Assembly: GCA_036897095.1 (NCBI GenBank)
Contig: JAYMSP010001849.1
Coordinates: 1-28,294, forward strand
Origin: Plantago elongata
Taxonomy: Eukaryota; Streptophyta; Magnoliopsida; Lamiales; Plantaginaceae
Length of the DNA: 28,294 bases
Direction: 5' to 3'
Positions 15,039-26,719 of the stretch are shown here, in pieces (within the stretch, counting starts at the first letter, position 1; the number at the start of each line of letters is the position of its first letter). Made by a program: the position numbers and the translations under genes. A model generated the notes under the pieces. The model was not told the origin of the DNA, made no database searches, and worked only from the letters and a program-made list of their open reading frames with translations.

Positions 15039-15584
15039 TGTGTTAGAATGGTAGCATAGAGAAGAGTAGAAGACAATCAGCTAGAGAGCAGAAGATTAGT
15101 ATATGGAGTTTGCAAGTATGGTTGTTGGTTGATTGTTGAATGAAATAGTAGTTGGGTTGGACGTAGAAAAAGGAAGTCAGAAGTGGATGGATTGGTGCAT
15201 GTATGATTGATGAATGATACTTCAAGCCAGAAATGTATCCAAGTCCAAGACTAAGAGTAGTTAATTTGCTTATCACCAAATGAAATGAATATTATTATGG
15301 GATAGTAGTAGATATTAGAATATTATGGGACTATATTATTATACCATTACCAGTAGAAGATTGATGATACATTAGACTTGGATGGATGGATAAATGGATA
15401 GAAAAGGGCGTGTGAGACCCGTGTTGAAAAGAGAAAACCATAGTAAAGAGTAGCCATATGTTTTATGGAGTTCAAATTTGGGACGCTACCTTTTTTATTT
15501 GTTGACCATGATTGGACTAGACTAATACTACTACAATCACCTTCCTCCAAATCCACGTGCATTTTAATTATAGTAAATTTAATA

Positions 15585-15774
15585 CTCCCTCCGTTCCGGT
15601 TTAAAAGTTCTGCCGAGAATAAAATTTAAGAAAAAAGTAATAAAATAGATAATAAATTATAAATGTGATTGGATAAAGTAGGATAAATAATGAATAAAGT
15701 ATGAGAGATAATGTATAAAGTAGGAGATATATTTTCTATTTAAGAAAGCGGGACTTCTGAACTCCTAGAGAGAG
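15585..15774. mobile_element. Stowaway-type MITE, 190 bp
   Basis: It starts with CTCCCTCCGTTCCGG and ends CTAGAGAGAG, flanked by TA on both sides (15583-15584 and 15775-15776). CTCCCTCCGTYCC ends and a TA target site define plant Stowaway (Tc1/mariner-type) MITEs. The right end has drifted. It sits about 550 bp upstream of the PADRE gene start. Confidence 0.8.
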
Positions 15775-15779
15775 TATTA

Positions 15780-16965
15780 AAGTATTTAGAGGCACCTAAT
15801 CGGGAACATCCGAAATGAATCGATATTTGAAGTATATGAATAATGTTTTATAAGTGAACATTTAATATGTTGTCTCATATTTAAGTGGATATATTATAAT
15901 ACCGACAATCTTTTCTTTTTAAGATTGCTTGATTGGTTGTAAGAATAAATTTCTTGGGATAAATAGAGAAAATGAGTAGGATGATGCTTAATTTTTAGTG
16001 GGGGTTTAGAAGTGTGTTAGAGGTTTTAATCTTCAAGTGGACTAAGCTCATGTATTAATTTCATAACAAAGAGGCTGCTAATTTTTCTAAATTAATAGAA
16101 AGTACCATAGTTGGTCACCATCTTTATGAATATTCAAGTATAATAATGCACGAAATCGGATCACATTCAATGTGTTCCATTTTAACTTGGTGCAATGCTG
16201 CTATTGGATGAACAACTATTTCAAACTACCATTTTAATACTAGTGCTTAACACACAAGTCACAACGTGTATTTTAAAGTGGCATGTATGCTCAAGACATC
16301 ACGTGTAATTCATATGATAACATGGTCCGGAAGTGCAAAATTTACAACTTTTGAGTGACGGAGCAAATTGTTACAAAGTAGTATTAAAAATGGCACTACA
16401 TCTCCAAATAGTAGGTAAGGGAGATAAAGTTTGCTGATTGAATTATAAATAGTTGATGGATTACAAATGAACTGTTCAACTCGATTATATTCGCATGATG
16501 AACATGATAAGGAAAGTAACTCAATTAGAGTTGTACTTTAATGGTAATCGGTAGAATATGCAATATCCTATACAATTAGGGACCAATTTGTTCCGAATTG
16601 CACACAAGTGTGGGTAATGTCTTCAAATAGCACATTAACACGGTCAAGCTCTCAAGTTGTTGGATCGCATGTTGACAACAAAATGCGATGTTTGAGGCCT
16701 GACTGGCTATGTGCAATAGACAGTTCATCATTTTCAAATTGTACATCCATATACCATTTCGAATTGCACGAGGGTCTCTAAGCATTTTGAATCGCGTGCA
16801 TTTAAGATCGTAGCCCGGTGAAATCGCACCGCCCTAGTAAAATGCGTTTGGACCTGAACGCACACTATCAATTACAACCTCGTGTCATGCGGGGTCATTT
16901 GTCAACCGTTAAATAGCATAACAAAAAGAATAATCACACCCTGAGGTCCTGGGAAAGTCCGAGTT
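15780..16965. other. Intergenic DNA, no gene seen
   Basis: AT-rich sequence between two divergent genes. Only short ORFs without recognisable features occur. Promoters of the PADRE gene (left) and the VTT gene (right) must lie at its edges or just outside. Confidence 0.4.
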
Positions 16966-16971
16966 TGACTA

Positions 16972-17011
16972 GGCCCAAAATGCAAGTCCAGGTCTCACCA
17001 TAAGAGGCCCA
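16972..17011 (+). promoter_or_regulatory. Site II-type motifs upstream of the VTT-domain gene
   Basis: GGCCCA occurs at 16972-16977 and 17006-17011, with a further GCCCA near 17051, within about 100 bp of the ATG at 17070. Repeated GGCCCA/TGGGCC near the start is common in plant housekeeping promoters and is a TCP-binding class. Its use here is inferred. Confidence 0.55.
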
Positions 17012-17069
17012 AATAAACTGATGAAAACAGATCGAAACCAGAAACGTACAGCCCACCAAATCAGACAGA

Positions 17070-19615
17070 ATGGGCGGCAGACGATGGTTGCTGGTGGCAG
17101 TTGCGGTGGCGGGAGTGGCGTTGGTGATTCGGAACCAGGAGCTCGGAGATAAATTGATGCGATGGATGTCAGAAATGTCAGATCGGTTAGGTTACTGGGC
17201 TATTCCTGCATACATCGGAGCTCACACCATCACGCTTGCTCTCTGTCTACCTTACGCCGTTTTCTTCGAAGCCGGTGCGTCTATGCTCTTCGGATTTCTT
17301 CCGGCTTTGTTCTGCGTCTTTTCCGCTAAGATTCTCGGTGCTTCTTTTTCCTTCTGGATCGGCAGGTCAGCAATTGCCCCTTTCTCTATCATATCGAATT
17401 TTATTTCATTTATAAGCTCCAACTTGTAGAGACGTGTGGAATTTATAGTTTATATTAATATTCCGATATCCTTGTAATGTCATCACGTGAATTTTCATCT
17501 TATGCTTACATTACATGATGATTTGTTAGTTCTATCTGGGAAACGATTATCTGCTAGCTCAAATTAGCAAACTAGTTGATGATCTAGCTGAAATCGACAT
17601 TTGAGAGACGAGGTGTTTAGTGAATTAGGCGGTAAGTTAACTCAAAACAGAGTCGCTGTATAAACTAGCTACAAATCATCTCTGGATTTAGAGTTTCAGC
17701 TAATTGAGTATTAGCCTACTGCAGTCTGCATTTAACTTATTTTTTGGAAGCTTTGCGCGATTCGACTTGGTCATTGGCAAGTGCTGTTTTGTTCTTAAGC
17801 CTCTCCAACGGGTAGTAATAATACCACTGAATTCATGTTAGGGATAAATGGTGCACTAATCATTGTTTGATCATCTTTACAGTAGTTATGTACTTGGGTT
17901 CAAAGAACAAACGAGGAGTGTCTGAAAGACTGAAACTCATTATATGAGTTCTTTTTTTCTCTTTGCATGAGCTGTAATTGTGTTACTTTGCAGATTACTG
18001 TTCTTCTCCTTATATACATGCCTTTAACTTTTTGTCCAGATAAGATGGTAACATTGAACATAACAAAAGGATTAAATCTGATCTGCCTGCATATGTAATA
18101 CTATATGCTAGTTTTGTCTATCAGCTTCTACATCAGCTTACATTTGAGCCCATAGTATGGATGCTCAGTGAAATTGCTTGAACTTGAGCCGTTGGCCACG
18201 GGAGCAATTTATTCTCGTGTAGAGCCGGTGTCAATGCCGGCCTGCACACGAACTGATGGTCATACTGAAGTTTCTTATCATTCTTTGAGCAGATATTTTT
18301 GCCAGCCTGCATGAGAAGGGAATGCTGAATTTTGGAGTTTATTGCTAGGTGTAGAGTGCATGTATTTATTGGTCTACACAGTACGTCTGAGTCAATGATC
18401 ATGCAGGCAGTTATTTTATCACGTTTGGAGCGAATGTGTATGTTAGCTTGCACGTGACGTGGCATGTTGCAAGTCCCATGTCACTTTTGTAATCAACTTG
18501 GACTTGACACGTGAGTTGGATTCTGGAAAACCTTCACCCCCTTAGAGTGATCTTTTAGGAGAATGATGGCCTCGATTATGATATTCTCTAACATCAGTTA
18601 TAGTTCCTTTAACATGACCTGTAAATGAAGAGATGAATGAAAAGAACTATTAGAGAATCACATGAAACAAAGTTAATTGCCTGTCCTTGTTCTAAGCTCC
18701 ATCATTCAGCTCCTGACGGTCAGGATCTGGAGGTCTTCTTGTTTCCGCATGTGATACTGAAAACCCAACTGCTGTTTTCTCTTGCTCTCCTAGTGGCACT
18801 GCAAGTTAGAATATGTGCTATAGTATTTCTAAGCAACTACTCTTACACGGTGTTTTCAAATATTACTCTTAGAATATCTGCAGAATGTCTGGCGACGCAA
18901 ACATTACATGTTTCTTTAGCAAATATCATGTATTATCCATGTTTTCTTTTCTCCAGATTCAGTTTCTGACATGGCATGACCAATTGACCTTACAATACAG
19001 ATTTTGTGCTGTAATGCCACCATACATGTTTTCTGCTTTGTAGTGCAGTTTGGAATAGATTGTCATTTTTTTCACGACATTATCGAGAAAGTTAGTTATA
19101 CATTGTTCCGTATTATCTACAGACTTTAATTTCTGCTTCTTTACAGGCTTTTGTTTAGAAGTTCTGGGTCAGCAGTTGAGTGGGTACAGAGAAACAAGTA
19201 TTTTCACATTATCTCGAGGGGAGTTGAGCGTGACGGGTGGAAATTCGTTCTACTTGCACGATTCTCACCTATACCATCCTATATCATAAACTATGCATTG
19301 GCTGCTACCAAGGTTGGATTTCTAGTAGATTTCTTACTTCCTACAGTGATTGGCTGCCTACCCATGATTTTGCAGAACACTTCAATCGGCAGCCTCGCCA
19401 GTGCTGCCGTGACTTCTTCATCGGAGCCAGGGAAATCTCGGATATGGTCTTACGTATTTCCCCTTCTGGGTATCTCATCAAGCATTCTTATCTCCCTAAG
19501 GATTAAAAAGTACTCGTCCGAAATAGCTGTTGCTGATAATACTTCAGCTAGTGAATCCGTTGGATCAGATCAAGAGTCATCCACTGGAACAAAAAAGGGC
19601 CCCAAGATAAACTAA
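17070..19615 (+). CDS. VTT-domain (SNARE-associated Golgi/TVP38 family) membrane protein, 254 aa, two exons
   Basis: Exon 1 is 17070-17365 and exon 2 is 19147-19615, joined across a 1781-bp GT-AG intron (GGCAG|GTCAGC to TTTACAG|GCTTTTG) in phase 2. Residues 5-20 form a hydrophobic N-terminal anchor, 42-66 and 68-97 are membrane segments, 155-185 holds a re-entrant or membrane region and 199-216 a final membrane span. The family signature is ARFSPIPSYIINYALAA (136-152), preceded by the SRGVERDGWKFVLL block (122-135). The tail (225-254) is serine-rich and ends in lysines. The length matches plant relatives of about 250-280 residues. VTT/DedA proteins such as TVP38, TMEM41B and VMP1 act in endomembranes, and some relatives are lipid scramblases. 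The exact activity of this plant subgroup is unknown. The intron carries no further gene that I can support. Confidence 0.9.
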
Positions 19616-20670
19616 CCAGGACAACAATGTGAACATTTTTCCTGCTGAGATAGTACGGTATGACCATAATTGTGCTTTTGTCATTTTCTATTGCATTGAT
19701 TTTGTGATCCATTTCATTTAATAGTCGGTGAATTTATCTAGATAATCTGTGGACTATGGCTATCCAAGTTTTACAGTGACTTATGAAGCAAATAGAGGCC
19801 AGTAATAGTCTATCCTTTACTAAATTAAGCACCTCATCTGGGCATAGCTATATATTTATAAGTAAAAATCATTGGGTTATCCTGTTCTGATTAGGGAGTT
19901 GTTACATAGCTATTCGATGTACTAATGTTGTATTATGACTTGTGAGATAGTTAAATCTATGATTAGCTATTGCAATATTGAACTAAATATCATTACACGT
20001 GTCGTCCACTGATTTGCTCTGAAATGTGCGAAATCAGGCAATAAATCCTAAATTTTGCTCGGGGCCAAAGATTAGTTCTTCTCTATCTATAACCTAATCA
20101 CCTAATTTTAGTCTGATATTGGCATGTGTGGAAAAAGTGATTCTTGGTGAAAACCTGTTCTTTCCGATATTAGGAAAGATCATACAACCCCCACACGCAT
20201 CTTGCATTATCACATCATGCTGTAGTGACTTAGATCTATTGTGGAGTACAATGTAACATATTGTTCCACACATGGTACCATATTTAAACATATTGTTGTA
20301 TCGAAGATTACTCCAATTATACCAATGCGGATTGGTTTTTACTAGTAACATACAGCAAAACAAGGTTTTGATTGAATTTAGTAATGGAAGAATTGGCAAA
20401 TAAGTTTCGTGGGAGATCCTTTATTTACAAGGATCATAGCTGGATAGGCCATCCTAATTTTATGGACCTTTTCACACATTTCAACACTAAACTGACCTTT
20501 TTAGAGGGCCTGAAGTTAGGGTTTGGCCTCTGACTTAAAAATACTCGCTTTGTTCTATTACATTTTCCTTAAAACACATTTTTTTAAAGAAATTGATAAG
20601 TTATGAAATAATAAGATTTTTTTTAATAATTTGAGATAGTGTGCCGGGCCCTAGTGTGATTCCTAGAAAT
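19616..20670. other. 3' flank of the VTT gene, no gene seen
   Basis: Follows the VTT stop codon; the first few hundred bases should be 3' UTR. The remainder is AT-rich with only short ORFs that lack domain features. Confidence 0.4.
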
Positions 20671-20674
20671 CTTA

Positions 20675-20835
20675 AGGGGGTGTTTGGATGGGGATTTGAA
20701 TATTCTCCATTTGGCTCGATGAACAGTAATTTGGCTTAAAATACACTTAAAACACCCCATTCAAATGTCCATCCAAACACAATTTTCACCAAAATCCATT
20801 CAAATGACCACTCAAATGTCCATCCAAACAGCCAC
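20675..20835. mobile_element. Tourist-like MITE, 161 bp
   Basis: The left end AGGGGGTGTTTGGATGGGGA and the reverse complement of the right end GTGGCTGTTTGGATGGACA are imperfect terminal inverted repeats. TTA flanks both ends (20672-20674 and 20836-20838). GTGTTTGG-type ends with a TTA/TAA duplication indicate a PIF/Harbinger-derived element. A relative in opposite orientation is at 22425-22557. Confidence 0.82.
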
Positions 20836-21430
20836 TTAGTGAAAAGTTCCCAATATAAATCTTAGTGTAATTGAGAGTGTATCTGCTTATTTTTCTCAAT
20901 TTCACTGGCGTGGTTTTTCTGCTGAACATTGTTTTCTATGGTATATTTTTGTTCACAAGATCCGATTTCTATCGTAATAAAATGTTTAGATGTATTACTT
21001 TCATATTTTATGAGAAAGATGCTTGCTCAGCATGCTTAATGAAAAATGAAGTTGAATAAATAAATTATAATGCGTGTTTGAGACGGAAAATTAAAAAAGT
21101 TAGGCTTGTCCTCAGATTTTAACTCCATTCAGATCCTAACCTCATTTACTTTCGAAAACTACCCGCGCAGGGTGAATTGATTACCAGTAAGGCAGTAATA
21201 TTTTGGGATGGAAGTAATCAAAGCTTCCATTACTATGTGTACTGTAATTCAGATTTCAGAACACAGGACGTAAAATTGTCATCAAAAGATTAGATGCCAG
21301 AATAGTTATCCCTCCCCGGAAAATTTAATACATAGTACTATAGTAGTATTTCATAATTTTTCCCAAATGAACCTATCCCGCACATGGTGAATAATAAAAT
21401 GTTAAACTTTTAACTGTTATCTATTTTGTC

Positions 21431-21531
21431 GTTAAAATGTATTCTTTATACATTTTCGTGTGATATCAAATGATTCACATGTTAAAATGTAATTCTTTAT
21501 ACATTTTCGTGTGATATCAAATGATTCACAT
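21431..21531. repeat. Two-copy 50-bp tandem repeat
   Basis: Units 21431-21480 and 21481-21531 begin GTTAAAATGTA and end GATATCAAATGATTCACA(T). They are identical except for one inserted A in the second copy, which points to a recent duplication. The repeat is non-coding. Confidence 0.92.
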
Positions 21532-21944
21532 ATATTCATTTTCACTTTTTACATGCATCAATCCAAATGTATTAAAGTTCTGTGGTACGAAGAGAACGTG
21601 TTACTTACACCAGCATCATTTTGATTCCTCGAAGTTGCCTGTGTTTAATGTAATTTATATGGAATTATACATGTGATGAAGTTAGTGATACTGTTGTTGA
21701 TTACCACGTGAGACAGGATCTGAGTGGAAAAATAATGATTGATCGTTTTTCAAACGAAGCTGTAAAAAGCTCATCGTGAGTTGTTTCTGCAATCATAGCT
21801 CATCATCAATGGCAAACAAACTCCGTTTCTAATTTTAGAATATACAAAGTGATATCATGTTAGATATGGTTCTACTCGAAACTATGATAAAGGAATAAAA
21901 CAGAATCTCATAATACCGATGCTGGCCCTGTATTAAAGTTATTA

Positions 21945-22040
21945 GATTGGGATATAATTTAAATGGTCTTTTCCAATTGAAATTGAATTTTTTGTGTTAA
22001 TTGGGAAGATGACCGCTCCAGCAGTATGACAAACAACCCA
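21945..22040. mobile_element. MITE copy 1 of a head-to-tail pair
   Basis: It matches the reverse complement of the MITE at 5325-5442, including TGGTCTTTTCCAA, the AATTGAAATTGAATTTTTT core and GACCGCTCCAGCAGTATGAC. It is preceded by TTA (21942-21944) and followed by TAA (22041-22043). It is somewhat shortened relative to the 5.3-kb copy. Confidence 0.7.
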
Positions 22041-22043
22041 TAA

Positions 22044-22159
22044 GGAACTGATTGACATAGAATCTGAGTGGTTTTTTTCAATTGAAATTGAATTTTTTAT
22101 GTATAAATTGTTCGAATTGAGTGGGGATAAGTCCACTCTGACGGTATAAAAAACATGCC
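22044..22159. mobile_element. MITE copy 2 of a head-to-tail pair
   Basis: Same family and orientation as the adjacent copy, 116 bp, starting GGAACTGATTGACATAGAAT and ending GACGGTATAAAAAACATGCC. TAA flanks it on both sides (22041-22043 and 22160-22162), so the left TAA is shared with the neighbouring copy. Confidence 0.75.
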
Positions 22160-22424
22160 TAAACTTTTACAATACATTGTCTTTAAAAAATCGAACTAGA
22201 ATGAACCTAGTTTAATTTTAAACGTCGCACGTTTAAATTTTTTGAGAATGCAAGTATAATACATTTTTAAAATTATAATATTAATATTACACTTAAATAT
22301 ATAATGTTGATATAATATCTCTTAAATGTCTATGAGATGAATAGCAAACATGACTTTATTATAAAATCAACCAATCTGAGGTTCTATCACTCATTAACAT
22401 AGATCCCAGGCCGACTTTGAATTA

Positions 22425-22557
22425 TGGCTGATTGATATAGAATTGGAATAGGCATTTGAATGGATTTTGATAAAATTATATTTGGAATGGAATTGAAATG
22501 GAGGTATTTGAAGTGTATTTTATGCCAAATCACTATTCATCGAGTCAAATTGACCAA
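22425..22557. mobile_element. Truncated relative of the 20.7-kb MITE
   Basis: Aligns with the reverse complement of 20675-20835 through GCATTTGAATGGATTTTG, AAGTGTATTTTA and ATTCATCGAG. The left end TGGCTGATTGA follows a TTA. The right end lacks the GGATGGGGATTTG terminus of the intact copy. The boundaries are approximate. Confidence 0.65.
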
Positions 22558-23055
22558 TTATAATTGTTTCATTATCAGTCCCTAAAGTTCTGAAGTAACA
22601 ACTTTTTTTACACACTCTATTTAGTTATGCGGCATTGCGTAAATGCATCTTCATTTGGTAAAACAGAATTCTGTAATAATGTAATAGTCCATATGTACAT
22701 CTACCTGGCCTAAATCCATGTTCAGATGGTATTAATCCATTTAAATTAATCCGTTTAAAACTACCAGTGAAACAATGATACGGAATCATATTCATAATCT
22801 TGGTCCTGATATTTTGTTGCACATGCCCTAATAGTATGACATCAAGCTTTTTTATTATTAAATTAAACACAACCATGATGTTAATAGTCTTCCTAGTCAT
22901 ATGCTATATAGTCTTTCTAATGGATTTTAGAACTTAAACATGATGTTAGGGCCTATATAAGTAAAGCAGTGACATGTACTGAACATCTAATGGATTTTTT
23001 GACTTCCCAGCCAGCCAGAATATTGTAGACATGTAGTGAGTACATAACTTCATTA

Positions 23056-23744
23056 GACCATATACAATGGTGACGACCCGACGGTGTATCGTCGTTTTTC
23101 TTCAATGGGGTGCATCGTCATCGCGTAGTCACCATGTCATCATTTTTTTAAAATTTTTTTATTTACATATTATTCATATTATAAGAGTGCTTAGATGTTG
23201 AAATTAATGAAATTGTATTGTTAAGTCGTTTTATAATTTATTTAAGGTTTAAAATTAAAAATAATTTTTTTTATTTTGCTAAGAACATATTTAATATATT
23301 ATAATAGTGTTTAGAAGTCGAAATTAATAAAATTGAATTATTAGAGGTTGTTTTACAATTTTAAGTTTAATTGAGAGAGAAAATGAGTTCGAAATGGAAT
23401 GATCCAAAAATAATCGAGATTGGTCTCTATTCGTAGATCTCGAAAAGATGAATCCGTTGATAATTTTTATATATTTTTTACATTTATATTTTTCAAGTAA
23501 TTCGCGTTTGAAATTGGACAAAATATAAAAAAGTAAAAAAAAATAGAGGAAAAGGAAAAGACGGCTCCATCGTTTCTCCATCTTCTTCAACGCCTCTTCT
23601 CCAAAAAAAGAAATGAAAAAGGGGGCAACACATGGCAGCAGCCGATTGACTGCTGAACGGGCGCGGCGAAAATCGACCATTGGGCTGCATCCGACGCGGC
23701 GTCGGGCACGATGCCATGCCGACGGCGGCCCTTTGTAGAAGGTC
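23056..23744. mobile_element. PIF/Harbinger-like non-autonomous element, 689 bp
   Basis: The left end GACCATATACAATGG and the reverse complement of the right end GACCTTCTACAAAGG are imperfect inverted repeats; both continue into CCGACGG/CCGTCGGC-type GC-rich sequence. TTA flanks both sides (23053-23055 and 23745-23747). The interior is AT-rich in the middle and GC-rich at both ends, unlike the surroundings. The 159-codon minus-strand ORF at 23324-23803 runs through the right boundary and so is not a transposase gene. Confidence 0.68.
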
Positions 23745-23861
23745 TTATACCGGTCATCCGACACTATCCCGCTATCCCATTTGTTCGGCATGACACGATT
23801 CAATTCGAGATTAACAATACTAGAGTGTGAAATATACGTGTAAAACTATCGCAATGATATA

Positions 23862-24090
23862 CTCCCTCCATCTCGTTAGAAGCGAGATAATTTTTCGTTT
23901 TCGACGTTCCACCAAAGTGAAATAATTTTCTATTTATAAAAATAACCCCACAATACAATTCATTTTCAACCAAACATTATTAGGTTCGTATGTATTTTTT
24001 TATTTCAAACTCATTTTTAATCACATACTATATATTTTTCTTAAAATTGTGCATTCAATATATATTTCATTTTGAATGGGACGGAGGAAG
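23862..24090. mobile_element. Stowaway-type MITE, 229 bp
   Basis: Begins CTCCCTCCATCTCG and ends GGGACGGAGGAAG, whose complement is CTTCCTCCGTCCC, so the terminal inverted repeats are clear. TA flanks both ends (23860-23861 and 24091-24092). It has no coding capacity. Confidence 0.9.
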
Positions 24091-24092
24091 TA

Positions 24093-25522
24093 CTATAAAA
24101 TAATTTTATAATGATGATTATGTTTCTGTGTATTTTATAATGTAATATATAATGTTTATATAACATAATGTTGTAGTAGTTTATTATGCTTGATCAATAC
24201 ATATATTTCCATGATACAATGAAGTATCATTGTACGTATCATGATGGTTTAATCAATTTAGAAAATGGAAAATACAATAATATAAGAAGACGGTAAACTA
24301 AAATTAGAAAATGATGATATCGCAGGTTTAAGCAAATAGTAGTTGGCCAAATTGCACTTCTTTTGTCGAGATGAAATAAATTCATTCAGTGTTAGCTGGA
24401 TGACGATCATAATACATGATACATTTATTAACGACAGCTCAATCAATGAGCTAAACTAATTATTAATAATTTTATTGTGAAAGGTATATATGTATGATGA
24501 TTGGTTAGGAAATATAAAAATAATTAGACGTGCATTTAAGGTATGAGACATGAAGATAATAGACACAGTGTAACTGGGTATGCCTGCTTCTTGGTGTAGG
24601 TTTATGTGCACGTGTAGAAGATGCACTTGCTTAACGCAATATTCATTCATATAATTTGATACAGAAATTAAATTACACGTTGATACCACACTTAGCACTC
24701 ACTGTATTAAAGGTCTAGTTTATTACTAATTTATTAATCTAACTTTTTAGCTCTACAAACTTTTTAAAGAAAAAGTTCGTTTATATATGACTTCTCAAAC
24801 AAACTAATCAAGGTACCTTGTTAAAATAAAATTATTTAATCAGCTATCAACTAGTTAATTGATTATTAGCCGAATTTTTAGTTAATTTGACTAAATTGAG
24901 CCAATTTTCAATTTTCACTAGGCTTTAGCTTTACTACATTGTCATCATGTCTTCCATCATTTGTCAAATTATCAACCAGCATTGAATTGAATACAATTAA
25001 TCAATTTGGAGGGTAAGTGTATTGTCATTTAATTCTTTGTTTGTCTTTTCGATATTACAAATTTACAATTGCAAGGTCCATATCTTTAATCTTAAACCAA
25101 CTTTATTTATGACTAGCTCTCATTAATTTTCTCAAACAATTGCATGTTCGTGTTTTGGGTAGCCAAGTCATGCTCACTTTACTTTGAAACTAATCACCAA
25201 CTTAAATTGGGAGACAGATCAACCATTTGCAGCTGTTTTTGGCTGCGTTCTTCTTCTGACTAAAAGTTTCATATGCTAACGTATCTATTGCATAGTTTCC
25301 AAATGAGCAGAATTTCAGAATGAGATACCAACATTACATTCCTTACAACTAGTTCATATTCAAAAACGAACATTATATATTTAAAAATGTAAAAAATATA
25401 ATATTCTCATTCAATACGAGATGTTAGTACTTAAAGATTTTCTTAGATTAAAATGATTATTAGTTCAATTTAGTCGCTCATTAAAGGATAGTTATTAGTG
25501 AGTAAAGTTTATGAGCTTAAAC
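24093..25522. other. AT-rich intergenic DNA, no gene seen
   Basis: No ORF with recognisable features, no tRNA-like structure and no clear terminal repeats were found. It may contain older, unrecognisable transposon sequence. Confidence 0.4.
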
Positions 25523-25525
25523 TCA

Positions 25526-25777
25526 GGGGCTGATTGGAGTAGCATCAAAATGTCCATTTGGATGCTATTGGAGATTTTGTGTTTGTTATGGCATTTAAAT
25601 GTCGAAGATCGAAATGGCTCTACAATATCAATATTTTTCTTTACCTATATAACAAACCTATAATACCCTATTCAATTACAATTCTATACCAAACACAAAT
25701 TTAACAATCCCACTACAATTTCGATTACTATTCAGGCATTTAAATCGGAATATTTAAGTCGCATGCCAACCAGCCTC
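25526..25777. mobile_element. MITE with GGGGCTGATTGG ends, 252 bp
   Basis: Left end GGGGCTGATTGG and reverse-complemented right end GAGGCTGGTTGG form a 12-bp inverted repeat with two mismatches. TCA flanks both sides (25523-25525 and 25778-25780), a 3-bp duplication of PIF/Harbinger size. The part at 25645-25750 is shared with 26985-27100 and, split, with 2931-4215. Confidence 0.75.
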
Positions 25778-26364
25778 TCAATCACGCAATTCCAATGTTT
25801 GGTATTAAACTCCTGATCAATTTGCAAATGTAAATATAAACTCAATAAGATTAGAGATCGCCTCAAAACGTTTCAGAACCACCTATGGGGATAACACCTG
25901 CTGGGAGTGAAAGAGAGGCCCGAATCATCGAGATTAGTGTTAGCACACGAGGCACATTACATGTGACCAGCTTCGCATCCCATAAATGCTAGACAACTGT
26001 AGTAGAATAATACTACAATATACATTACAGGATATAAGTCTCATAGCAGTAAGTATATTCTATTGTTGCAACCAAAACAGTTTTGCCGTTAGGTCGCAAC
26101 TCGCAACTAAATTCACCATTAGGAATATACTCACAAGATAACAATAACATCTTCTTATACCCAAAATCCCATGAAAAATATCCTATATATAAAAACGAAT
26201 TATATTACCAATAAAATCATCAATATTATTAATTAAAACAATTATAACTATATTAAAATAAGTCTTGTTTGTAATATGAGAAACTTCAATATTAAATATA
26301 TAATGTTTTGATTAATAGTATGTAATTTTTATTGATAACATGATCCTTCTTGTAACTTGAATAA

Positions 26365-26386
26365 AATAAATAAATAAATAAATATT
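26365..26386. repeat. AAAT/AATA microsatellite
   Basis: A short run of about five AAAT units lies just before the MITE at 26391. Such runs are length-variable; no function is implied. Confidence 0.75.
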
Positions 26387-26390
26387 TGAA

Positions 26391-26550
26391 GTGTTTGTTT
26401 CTACACTTGACTTTATTCAATTCAATTGAGTTTACCTAATTTTAATTTAACTCTCTCAATTGTGTCTTATTTAACTTCTTAATTTTACTCTATTCGAATT
26501 TAATTACTACTCACTTGTTGGAAATTCAATTCAAATATACAAACAAACAC
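26391..26550. mobile_element. MITE-like element with GTGTTTGTTT inverted ends, 160 bp
   Basis: The left end GTGTTTGTTTCTA and the reverse complement of the right end GTGTTTGTTTGTA match at 12 of 13 bases. The interior is rich in CAATTCAATTGAG-like inverted motifs. No clear target duplication was found, so the superfamily is uncertain. Confidence 0.6.
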
Positions 26551-26719
26551 ACATTTTGTTTTCCTGTATTCACCGAAAATTCAACACTCCCATGTCTACA
26601 AATCCATGACCCTTCATCGATCACTATATGCAGAGGGTATCTGGCCTCTGGGTAACAAATGAGCGAACTATTATTTAACTCAAGATTCTAATCTTATATT
26701 TAACCAATTTTAAGAAATG

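Noticed and set aside
14370-15054. Plus-strand ORFs of 60-72 codons opposite the PADRE gene
   Set aside because: They are antisense shadows of the 233-codon minus-strand frame, which has clear family motifs.
16576-16785. 69-codon minus-strand ORF upstream of the VTT gene
   Set aside because: No recognisable motif, no splice partners and no homologue that I can recall; likely chance.
18133-18969. Two 110-codon ORFs in the VTT gene intron
   Set aside because: No domain or codon pattern; the intron is fully explained by GT-AG splicing of the flanking exons.
23324-23803. 159-codon minus-strand ORF
   Set aside because: It crosses the right end of the 689-bp transposon at 23744, has low-complexity phenylalanine/leucine runs and shows no domain.
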